Assembly (NCBI GenBank): GCA_000482145.1
Contig: AUXH01000118.1
Span: forward strand, 1 to 39,079
DNA: 39,079 bases
DNA from: Strigomonas culicis
Lineage: Eukaryota; Euglenozoa; Kinetoplastea; Trypanosomatida; Trypanosomatidae
Reading direction: 5' to 3'
A program made the translations under genes and the position numbers. The notes under the pieces were generated by a model. The model was not told the origin of the DNA and did no database searches. It was given only the letters and a program-made list of their open reading frames with translations. Position 1 is the first letter of the stretch. Every line of letters begins with the position of its first letter. Below, one piece after another: positions 18,301 to 30,300 of the stretch.

Positions 18301-21300
18301 GTACGCGGACCGCATCGCGACCAAGGACTCCGAGAAGCGGATCAGCGTTGACAGCCGCATGCCGGTGAGCGGGGACGCGCGCGCACCCTTTGCTGACGTA
18401 CCGCGGATCAGACGCACCGACTCGACCATGACGAGGCACAGCGTTAAGGGAGGGCAGTCGCGCCGTTGGTACGCCGCGTCCCGCCACCGCCGCACCGACT
18501 CCGGCTCCCGCTTCTCCATCAGCGCGCCCACGGACGGGCCCTCCTCCGCCCACCGCGCCTGCAGCTGCTCGAGAAAGCCCACCTCTTGGGGCGCGAACAG
18601 CGTGCTGCTGCTGCGACTGGTGCGCTCCGCGGCTTCGGTCTGCAGCAGTCGCGAGAGTAGGTCCGCCAGCGGCAGCGCGACGCCGGGATGCGCAGCGGCC
18701 ACCACCACGACGAGCTGGCGCCACTCCCTCTCCAGCCCCGCCACACGCAGCCACCGCGCGGTCTGGTCGGGGTGCCGCTGCGGCGCTGCCGTCGGGCGCC
18801 CGACCCGCGCGCGGAGCGCGGGGAGCAGCTGCGTCTCGACCAGCGCCACGAGCGCCGTCAGCTGCGGCGCGGCCGGCGCCGCGTACAGGCGCATCCACGG
18901 GGCGCCGAAGGCACTGCTCGCGTCCCACACGTGGCACCTCAAGAGGTGCTCCATCGTGCACCCGGAAAGGCTCAAGAGTAAGGCAAGCCGTTCCGCGCTC
19001 ACGGCAGCCGCTTCCACCTCGTCCCTCTGCCTCAGCACCGCACCCCACAAGGCGAGGGTCGCCTCGAAGGCCGCCTCCACCGTCGCGCGGAAATGGCGTT
19101 GCTGGGCCGGTGTGGCGACAAAGTGCGTCCGCACAGCCTCCTGGTAGCACCCTACAACCCACGCGAGTTGGTCTACGGACAGCGCGCTCCACTGGAACGC
19201 CGGTGACGTTGTGGTGCGAGGAGAGTTGGCGAGCGCGCTGAAGAGGTTGGCGACGAGGTGAAAGTGGAGCTGCTTGCGCCCCCTCCGTCCCGCGGTCGCT
19301 GAGACGGAGGGGGCGGGTGGCTGCAGCAACGCACTGTGGTGGAGCAGGGAGGGGCACGAGCGGCAAAGAGCCGCTGCTTTTTGCGTCTGGCCCGCCAGCA
19401 GACTTTGCGCAAACTCCTGCTCAAGGGCTTCGTTCAGCTGAGACTGCTCCAGCTTTAGCAGCGCGGCGAGTTGCTGCGCACGCTCGTCACTCCTGACATC
19501 CGCGTTCTCCCCACTGACACCGACCGTGTCGCCGTGGTGAGCTGGTAGTGGCTCTTGAAGCAGCCGCATGACGTCCGCGATGTGCGATGGGGCCACACAG
19601 GCGGCGGCCTGCTTCAGCAGCGACCCGACGTGCGCGGAGCGCGGGGCGCAGCGCAGGCAGACGGCCGCCAGCAGCGCCTCCTCGTACTGGCACGCCGCGC
19701 ACAGTCGGAGCACGTACTGTTCGCTGAAGGCCTCCGCTATCGACGGATCCTCTCCGCCGTCAGATGCACCGGCACGCAGCCTCGCCTCCAGAAAGCGCAG
19801 GCACCGCACGATGGACTTCGCTGCTTCCAACGACATGAAGGGATGGCTCACGAGCGCTAGGCAGAACGTGCGAAGAAGACGCCACCGCTTCTTCTGTCTT
19901 TCCGCGTTGAGCGTTCGCAGGAACGTGCTCTCGTGCTGCTCCATCCTGTACAGGGTGTTCAGCATGCCGGTCGATACGTCCAACGGCACCGTGCGCAGGT
20001 CCAGTTGGGAGAGCATGTAGTTCATCGTGCTGTAGGCGGAGGGCGCGCGCGGGGAGGGGAGGGAGGAAATGGCCCCCGGACTGACCGCCGGCAGCAAAGC
20101 CTCCCCCGGCGCGAGCGACGTGCAAAGCCGGAGGGCTTCCTTCCACTGATGGGGCGGCTGCGCCAGGCACAGCGCGTCCAGCGTCTTCACGGCCGTGTCA
20201 CACAGCAGCGCGTCGCGCGTGGCACCCGCCGCCGCCGCTTCGCTGCCCTCCGACTTGGCCAGCAACGGCCCCAGGGAGCGGAGCGCCTCCCGCCACGCGC
20301 AGAACGTCTCGCTGGTCGCCGCCGCCAGCGCCGCACCGCCGCGCTGGCGCCGGTGGGCACCATCGCGCTTCAGCAGGCAGTTCAGCACGCGCAGCGTGAA
20401 ACGCGCATCCTCGTCACAGACGTCTGTGCGCGTGGCCGCATCCGCCTTGTACAGGTCGTAGAAGAACATGATGCGGCCCCACGGCGTAAGGCTGGCGGCG
20501 CCCGCCGCGGCATCCTTTTCCATCAGCTGTTCAAACAGCGCTCGAATGAAGCTCCGTTGCGTTGGCTGGCGCTCCGCGCTCTGCCCATCCGCCTGGGAGA
20601 GCCAGTGGTGGAGGCGATCCGCCACCGAGAAGAAGACCTCGTCCGCGGATAGGTCATAGTGTGGGTGCTGAAGCAGGAACCGAACGCAGCCGTCCAGCAG
20701 GGAGTGCAGCACTTTGTGCACGCGCGCGTCTGCGCCGTACACGCGTATCAGCTCCACCGTGCTCGCGCGCTCCACCTCACTCTGACGGTGCAGCTCCCGC
20801 ACCGCGCGCCAGAGCAGCCAGTCCCGCACCTCCCCATCCTTCGGCGGCGCCGCGTCGGCGTAGAGCAGCACGACGCACGCGACGCTGAGCGGACTCAGCC
20901 GCACGGCCTGGAGGCGTTGCAGCACGTAGCGCAGGGCCTGCTGCCGCGCGAGGCCCGTGCCTTCCTCCGCCCTCGGCGAGTGCCACAGGAGCAGCAGGAC
21001 GTGCTCCAGCAGCTCGCTCGTCGCACCCGTGTAGGGCGCGAAGCGCAGGAAGAGCCGCAGACCCCAACGACTGTACGCTGCCACCGTCAGGGTGTTCCCC
21101 CGTGGCGCGCCCCGCACGGCCGCGACGGCGTGCTGCAGCAGCCCGGTCCACACGTGATAGGCAGGGGCGATGCCGTGGGCGACCAGGTCCCTATGAAGAA
21201 TGCGCGTGACCTCCTCCAGCGGGTGGGCGCCCCCGCGCACGTCGGCAGTGGTTCCACTCCGCCGCAGCCGTTCCACAATGTCGTCACTACGCTGTCGCGC

Positions 21301-24300
21301 ATCGGCCGCCACGGGCGACGCACGCCACGCCCCAGAGAAGAGCAAGAGCAAGCTCCGCATGCGTATCACGCCCACCTGTTTTGGCTCATGAGGCGGAGCG
21401 CACAGGCGGAGCAGTGCCATCGGCGTGCTGCCGTCCGGCGCACGCCGACCCGTCCGAGGGTCAGCGGCTTCTTCACCACGAGAAGGTATGAACAGCTGCT
21501 CCAGGTGCGCCTGGACCGTTGGACTCCAGTAGTTCACCGGCTCGCTCGTACGCGCATGGCGCTCCAGCCGGTGGATCTGATAGAGAAACTCCAGCAGGCA
21601 CGTGTAGGTCGAGTGCACGACAGCCGACCGCTGCGCATGCCACCCGTGGGGGTTCACAAAGGTGAGCGCGACGTGGTGCGACTTGAGGAAGAAACAGAGC
21701 AGCTGCTGCACATCCCGCTTGGACAAGATGTTTCGCCGCAGGAAGACAACCCATGCGGTCTCCTGCCGGCCATCCGGCAGCTCCAGGCCGTCCGCGCTGC
21801 GCTGCGCGGAGATCGACCATTCGCACGCCACGATGTCCTTCACCTTGTCCAGCACCAACTCCACATGCTCCACCACGGCGGTCTTCTGCTTTTCAAAGCC
21901 CACCCGGGCGATGAAGAGATGCAGCAGATGATTCCACTCGAGCGGCACGTACCCGCGATACAGGTGCGAGCGCTTCGTCTCGTTTAGCTGCGGCGGGTAG
22001 TTGAAAAGATCCCGGATAAGTTCACGTGTGACGGACACAAACTCCGGTGACAGGCCCTTCGCTCCGTTATTGCACACGCGTAGGAGGCGAATCAAATGAT
22101 CTAGCACCAGCGCAGAGCCGCCGCCGCCGCCACCACGACCGCCACCCTCGCGTGGACGAGCGGGGCCTTCATCGCTTGACGCCTCGCCGCCTGTCGCCCG
22201 TCGCACGACGGCAGCGGAAAGAAGGAAGGATGTATCCACGTCCGCGAGCTGCTGTAAGGAGGGGTGAGAGGCCGCAAAGGTGACCGCGTGGTGCGTCACG
22301 TACTCTTTTGTGGCATTTGCTATTTGAATAATGGGATGCATCCGATTTTCCGTGTTGAGGGGCAGCCGCCTGTACTGCAGCGCGACCGGGAAAGAGCCCT
22401 CTCTTCCATGGCTGTTTTGTATGGCGTCTAGCACGCGGCACACCATGCCTGGGTGAGAGAACCGGATCGTGCACGGGGGCAACAATTGCTTCGAAGGGTT
22501 CGAAAGAAATGTTTCCCACTGCGACTGAAAGGCGACCAAGAGATGCTCTTCCACAAGCTGTGGCGGCCATGGGCTGTGCAGCCATGCGAATGGGGGAGAG
22601 ACCGACGCGGCCTCGGCACTATTCGCGTCTGCTTTTCCACCGAGAAACAGCGCAGTGCGCTCGATCGTGCCGACGGCTTCAACCCACGCGGCGAGTTGCT
22701 CTCCTTGAAGCACCGTATGGAGTGCATTTGGTAGTGTTGCGATTCGCGCGGGGTCCGTGATAGGCTTGCGAGACAAGCCGTCGAGGAAAGATCGGACGGC
22801 ACTCTGTTCTTGTTGTAAAGGCTCCCGCTTCTCCCTTTCCGCGCGCACACGAGAAAGGGTGCTCGGTGCTACCATCTTGAGAAGCACGCAAATGGCATAC
22901 AGTAGCGCTTCCTTTTGGATGCTCGCGAGATTCGACGTACCCTCCGCAGCGCAGCCTTCGATAAGACTCAGAAAAGATGTCAGGACGCGCAGCTCATTGA
23001 CGTGAAATTCTGCCTCTCCCCGCTTCACTACTGTTTCGTACCGCTCCAGCTCCACAAGGCGATGCAGCATGACACTCCACAGCAATTCGGCCACGTCCAG
23101 TGACGTCAACGCGGGTGTTTTACCAACTGCAGCTTCGAACAATACAGCCAGCGCTGCTGTGGACGGTGCTGTGGCACACCCCCACGCGAGCCGACGCGCC
23201 GTAGAAGAGTTAGGGCTGTTTAAAGACGGAAGTGGACTGCGATTCGGATCAGCAGCGTACAGCGCCTGGCATAATACTTGCACCGCTGTGAACGGGGCTT
23301 CGTCCGGTTGAAGAGACAACAAGCTTGGCATGTTCATCCTGTCCAGTCGGCAGCCCGCACTATCCTCGTCGTGCTTTGTTGATCGGCTGCTCTCTTGTGT
23401 GAGTGGCAAAGGCAGTCTCAGTACACGCTCCATCTTCTCATGAATGAACCCGTCTGCCTCTTTCACACTGGAATGGTGCTGCGGCGGCGGCTGTCGGTCG
23501 GCTTTGCTCCGTGGGCTCAGCAAGTGCCGATACGCGTGATAGGTGGTGAAGAGCGGACCAGGGAAGGCGAGGGGCGCGTCTGCTTCGCTACGCATCGCAC
23601 TGCCGCTCTCCTCTTGTGGAGCCTGCGTCGCCGCGTACCGGTGCCGCCGTGCGCTCCACCGCACCGTCGCCGGCGTCTGCCACACCTTGACCACCACGGA
23701 GGCATCGCAGTGCGCGTCGGCACACATGTCTTTTAGAAACGGAAAGCGATCTAAGAGACAGAGGTGCTGCACGCTGGGGTCCGCCAGCTCGAAAAACGCC
23801 GCCATCGGCGGCGCGGTCGCGCGTGCGCCGCCGGCCACCCCGCGCCGGACGTGGGCAAGAAACGCCAACTGCAGCGCGCTATCCATCTCGTGAAAGAATG
23901 CTACCGCGTCGCCTCGGGTGGCTAGGCACTGGGCCCACTGCACGAGTGCCTCCGCTACACGGGGCAGCGACTTGTGCTTCCATGTGTAGTCGTACAGGTT
24001 GATAGGGCCCGCAAGACTCGCAGCCTCCTCGATGGCAGAAACACTTTGCTCTATCACCGTTTCCGGCGCACCCGCAGGCCTTGTGCGCTCGCTCCGTGCG
24101 TTCGCAAAACTCTCGCCGAGGAGCACACGAAGCAGCCTCAACACCTCCTCCTTCTTGGGTTCGTCCTGCGCGGCACGGTAATGCCGCGCGAGAACAGCGG
24201 ACCACGTAAGAAGCGTGGCGGGTGGCCACAGCGCCACGTTCTCGAGCGCGGCCTGCAGCCGCCGGGCGAGGACAGCACTTACCGTTGCACCGGCACCAGC

Positions 24301-27300
24301 GCCCGCGTCACGCGCATCCACAGCGACGGGTGCATGACGCACCACCAGCTCCACGAGGCCCCTCTCCCGTGGGGCCATGAGTGCGAGGAGCTGAATCGTG
24401 CTCAGCACGGCCTCCTCCACCCGCGCGCCAGTTCCGGCAGTCGCATCTGTGTCCGTGGCGATGCGCTGCCACAGCAAGAGCAGGGCGTGCACGCACCGCG
24501 CACGCACAAGCGCGTCCGTGTCCAGCGCCAGCCGCACACCGCGGGTGGGCGACTCCGCGCGGCCGGCCGCTCGGCGCCAGAACACAGACTCCCAACGGGT
24601 CGACAGATGCGAGAGAAGGTCGTCGGTCAGGCGCGCATCACGGCGAAGGCGCACCAGCATCTGCTGCTGGATGAAGGCCGGCACATCAGGACTCCAGCGC
24701 ATCCCGGCAGACCACAGCTGTATCCATCGCTGACAGTCGCTCTCGTCCTCGGCCCCCGCGGCGGTGTCTGCCGTCAGTTCATGCAGCGCCGGTGTCGTGA
24801 GGCGTGGGGTAGTGAATAGCATCACAGATAGCAAATCATCATAAGGATGGCAAACATCTTCCTGTTCGGTGTCTGCGTCCAAGTTCACGGTCGCCGCAAG
24901 GAGTCTCCTCACCTGATCTCGATTGGTCTGCAGATAGCGCGCCGCATCGGATGTGGGGTCACACAAGAACAGTATCGTTGCCATACAGAAGGCGTCCTCT
25001 TCTGCCACCAGCGATTCCCCTTCGGTAGGAGTGAGTGCCTCTGCTTCTCTCATCGCCCGCTCTGCCTGCTGAGTTAGAAGCAAGAGACGAGATGCAGCGG
25101 CGCTATCTGGAACGCGGCTCCCGGCGTGGCAGAGCACCAGGAGCGCTTGCTGCGCGAGCCACTGCCGGCGCCACACACGGGACTGAAACACGACATCCCA
25201 GACACTGTGACCCTCCTCCGTCGTCGCGTAGCCATCCTGCTGCTGCATGCGCATGCCATGGGCCGCCTCGAGCCAGAAGGGAAGCCACACCTGCTGCTGG
25301 AACTGCTGGAGCGCGCGTGACACGGCTGTATGCAGTGTGGTGAGCGAGGCGCGGACCGCGAAGTGGACATCACCATCATCGCACGCGGCACCAGCGGTGG
25401 CAAAGCGCAGTCCGTGGCACTGGTAGAGGTCCAGAAACTCCCGCATGATCGACAGTGTGATGTCCGTCGCGTGCAGGTGCGCCTCGAGTGCCCGTGACGT
25501 GAGGGCCGCTGCCGCAGCAGGGCCGCCAGCCGCTTGCGTGAGGCGACTGCGGCGCCACAGGTCGCCGCTCACCTCGGCGGCCGCCGCCAACACGGTGAGC
25601 GAGGACACTCGATAGGCCGCACGGTGCCGCGGCATGCCAGTGGCTAACGACTGCCACTCGGGTGTCGGCGCATATTTGGTAAGACCGCACTGAGCCACAA
25701 ATGCAATGGCACGATACATCTCACAGAGGATCTTGGGGGAAAGTGCTTCCAGAGCATCCGCACCGTCAAACAAACTGGTGTAGCTTTTGATAGCCAACTT
25801 GATACCATTAAACTCACTCGATGACGTCTCCACCACCATATGGTCTAGGCTGTCCTGCGTCCACTCCGAAAAAAGAAGCTTGTGTTTGAGATTCTTTTCG
25901 ATAATTCTAATCCACACCTCGTTGATATGTTGCTGCGCTACATCTACGCTTTGCGTGCCCGCTTGTGCGCTTAAAGCGTTGGCTTTCATATCCATTGCGG
26001 CCGCGAACTTCTTTGTCGTTTTCAGTAGTTCGTCCAACAGCTGCAGAAGGCCTCCTTTCTCGTTTTTCCTTTCGCTGTGTATCTCACTGGAAATCAGCAC
26101 ACTCATTTCGCGCAAAAAACGTACGCAGATGGTAACCATGTGTATGTTCATGTCCGCCGCACGAGCAGGGGAGAGGAGCGGTCTCAGCAACGCGCGGAAG
26201 AGTGCAGCTCCATGCTGTTGAATAAAAACTGCCAGAGGTGCGCCCGCTCGCGGGGGTGCCCCCGCAGAGGCGCGAGCCGCGGCCCGGCGGTCACTGCTCC
26301 TCGCATCGATGCCGAACACGGACGACAGCGTGTCTTCAACGAAGTGCACCAAGCGCATCTCCGTCAGGCTGCGCGGACTGCTGGTGCTGCCGCTGGCGCC
26401 TCCTTCCTCCGCATTCCGCTCCCACACGTCTGCTGTCGCGGATAGAAGCAGTGCCCGATACCCGTCTCGTATCAGTGTCTCCAGCGTCGCTGTGGAGGAA
26501 GACGACGTACCAACGGAAGTGCTGTCCCTTCGCCTTGGCCTTTTCTGTTGTTGCTTCTTTGCAAACGTTGTTGTCACTGCACGTGCTTCCGGTAGTGTCT
26601 CAGCCGCATCCATTGCTTTGGAAAGCAAGAGCGGGGACGACTGCTCCCCTTGCTGGCCTTGTTGCTGCACCTCCATTTGTATCACTTGCTGCAGCATGTC
26701 GTAGGACACCGGTGCACACAAGTACTCTTCGCGGAACTTCAGATAGGCATCGACGCCGCTGCGGAAGTCGCCGGCGTCCTGACACATGGCAAGTGTACTT
26801 GTCAATGCCTCCATCCCCTCCACCACCGCGGTGGTGTGGAACAGACCGGACTCCACCGCCAGCTCGTACGCATCCTTCATCTTGTGGTCCGTCAGCGTAA
26901 GGAAGCACATGGTCACCACAGCAACGTCCTTCTTCGTCATCTTTTGCTGCGAGGCAACAGCGGCAGGGACATCCGCGGCGCTGTGCTCGACGGCGCTATG
27001 CTGCGGCAGCAGACGCGCGCCGCGGAGCGCCAGCACTTGACAGCGATGCCGCACGAGCGCCCGGTCGTCCGCTCCCCCTTCGGCCGCCTCCCCTTTCTGT
27101 TCCCTGCCGCTCTGGCGGCGCCGCCGACCAGCGTAGTGCTGGGCCGCGCACCGGATAACACTCAGCGCGGTGCGCACACTCGACGGGCAGCCCTGTGCGT
27201 ACAGCAGGATGCGCTCCGCAAATGGCAGTGGGCCCCGCGAGACCCCCGCGGCCGCAAAGAGCTCCAGCTCGCTCAGCGTCAGCCGTCGCCCGTCGCGCTC

Positions 27301-30300
27301 GTAGGCGTAGAAGAGCCGGACGGCGGCTTTGGTCTGCCTCTTGTACAGCAGCGGCTTTATCTGTTCCAGGAGCGCCGCATGCTCTGCCAGGCTGAGCGGC
27401 CGGCCCTCGCTGCCCGTAACGCGCAGCAGAGGAGCCAGAGACGCGTCCGTGCGGGGTGCCGCCACGTCGCGGTCGCGCAGCGCGGCGCCCTGCCGCGCGA
27501 TCGCCAGTGCGTCTGCCCACCGCGAGGGCGTGCTCTTCACCACTAACGCGTACAGAATGGCGTCCACCGCCGCGTGGGAGGTCGCCCACGTGTGTTCCGC
27601 CTGATTCGGCGAGGGCATGCGACTGCTACCACCGGTGCGGGCGCGGCGCTCGTGCCCTTGCGCGCCAGCGGAGTTGGGCTCCACCCACCGCACGTTCGCC
27701 AGGAGGTGCGCCATGTCGGACTGCTGCAGCAGCCCGGAGGGGTTCTCCTTCCACAGGAGGAGCGCGCGCCGCCACGCGGTGCGGCCCGCTGCGGCCTCGC
27801 CTGCCGCGCTGGTGCCGGACGCCAGCTGCAGCAGCCGCCGGACGTGTCTGTGCTTCTCCTCAAGCGGCGCGTCGATACGGCTGTCCTGCAGCGCGCCCAC
27901 GCAGAGCACCGACGCCTTTTCCAAAAACTGCCGTGCGGTGTGACTGGGACTCGCCTGTGCATCGCGCAACGCGGCGATATGATCGATGAGGTGCGATAGG
28001 ACGTCGAGCGCTAGCGGTGGGGGGAGCGCCCGGAGGAGAACACGCAGTGCGCTCAAGTGCTGCGCATCGACCTCCCCTGCCTTCTGCGTTGGCTGCTCTC
28101 CCCCATCCTCACGCTCTGTTAGCCGCTGGGCCACCAGCTCGCTCGCGATGTTCTTCGCCGCCACGTCATCCCTTACACTCGCCGTCACAAGAGCCTCGAA
28201 GGGGGTCCAGCCTGGGCCGCCTGGTGCGGCAGCAGCAGCGACACAGCGCGCGACGGTCGCGTACCGCACGGCGAAGTGTTTCGTCGTGGCGAGGCGCTGT
28301 GCGACCTGCCCCCGCAGCGACCGCTGAGACAGCGGCGGCGCCGCCTTGCGCGCGGTGGGGGGGCTGGTCTGGCTGCAGGCCAGACGGACCTCCGCATCGG
28401 AGGCGAGGAGCAGCGCCATGTTGCCGTCGCCCTGTTTGGCGACGTCCGCGAGAGCGCACAACACCAGGCGGCACGTGTCACCGCGGGGAGACGACAGGAG
28501 GTCTCGAATAAACACCCACATGGAACTCTCACCGCCATCCCCGCGATATGCCATGCCGCGCTGTGTAGCCCCTTCCGTCCACAACAGGAAAAGTGTGGTG
28601 AGCCGCTCCACATGGATGGAAAAGCGGTGTGCGGCCGCGTAGTATAGGTTGCCTTTCGGACTGCGCTCGTGGGTGTAGCTGTGGAGCAAAAAACGAGCGG
28701 TCGACACAATCATGTCATCTAACAACGTCACGGGGTCTCCTTTTTTTTGCTTCGCCCGCAGTGCTTCAACAGCCGCTGCCTCTTCCGGGTGACAGACGCG
28801 AAGAAGGAGATGAAGGGACGCGGCGAGTGTGGCGTCCGCCTCCAGCCCCTGCGGCGAGTCGCTGCGCCTTGCACGATGGACGAGCTGGCACGTGTTCTCG
28901 TGCAAGGCCGCTGCGACCGCGTCGCCTGTCCCTGCCTTGCCGCCACCCACCAAGTGCGCGAGCGATGCGGCCCGTGCGGGCGGGGCGCGCGCGATCCAGG
29001 CGGCCTGCAGCAGCAGCGTACCGCCCAGCGCCAGGTGCAGTGCCACGCTACGCGGCTGCAGCTCTGCCAGGACGTCGCTGAGCACCACACAGGCGGCTGC
29101 GGTGGCCTCCCGGCCCCGCGGCGGGCCGCCCGCCGCCGTGGCGTCCGCGCGGCCCACGCACGGCAGCGAGACCGCGTTGTGGGTGAGCCCGCGCACCGCC
29201 CCGTCCCAGATCGTGTACACACTGCTGCTGAAGGCCGCATCGCACGCGAAGTGCGGGCTGGGGCCCGGCGCCGACGTGGCGCGGAGCAAGAGGTGTGCGC
29301 GCAGCCCGTCAGTCAGCTGCGCCGCGTAGGGGTCCTCCGGCCGCGGCTGCCCGGCGCGTCTGGGCGAGCGGGCGGCAAAGGCACGCTGCTCTGCGTACAT
29401 GTGGATGTCCTCCACCCGCCGCACCACGTCGTCGTCTAGGGTCACGCCGGTGGACGTCGGTGATGCCTCCGTGGAGGGCTCTGCCTCGCCCATGCGGTGG
29501 CCGGCCGACGCGGCGTGTTGGCCGACCGGCTCCCCCCGCGCCGTGCGGACACGCAGCACGGCGTGCACCACATCACGCAACGTCTCCATGTCGTCGATAA
29601 GAGAGGCACCAGATCCAGGGGTCGTTGCAGACACGGGCGGCAGGCCCTCCGCGGCCGCGACGTCCACAAGCAGGTGTGGGTTCGCCAGCCAATGGTCGAT
29701 CGTCGTGGCACACTTCTGCACCGTCGACAGCGGCAGGTCCACATGGCGCGCGAGCGCTTCCTGGAGCCACCGCGCAACAAACGGCGCGCCCCCACCCTCC
29801 GCCACCGCCTCGTCCGTCATGGACGCCTCAAGCAGAACAGTGAGGAGGGAGGCGACCGTCGCCTCCTGTGCCTTCGCGACGCTCTCCCACTCCTGCTGCG
29901 GCTCCACCCGCTTCTTCGCGAACGTCACTTTTCTGGAGGCCTTTCCACCCACCCGCGCAAAGTAGGTCGATATCTCCGTGAGGCTTGTGCCCTCGCCGCC
30001 ATCCTTCTTCTCCACCGCGACCCGCGCGGCGGCGGCGGGTAGGGACGGCCGCGTGGCCTCCCCCGGCGTGTTGAGTATTCTGTTCACAAATTCTGCATCG
30101 TCCGATAGGGCGCACCGTTTGCGTATCGGTGTGGCCTCGTGCGGCGCCGCGCCGCTTTGCGGACTGGACCCGCTGGCAGTGGCGCGGAGTGCGTGGGGCA
30201 TCATTTTCGCGCTTAACGCCAGCACCGTCCTCCACTGACCGTGCTCCGCTGCTAAGAAGGGAATCAGTGTCTCATAGGGAAGAAACGATAAGTCCTTGTC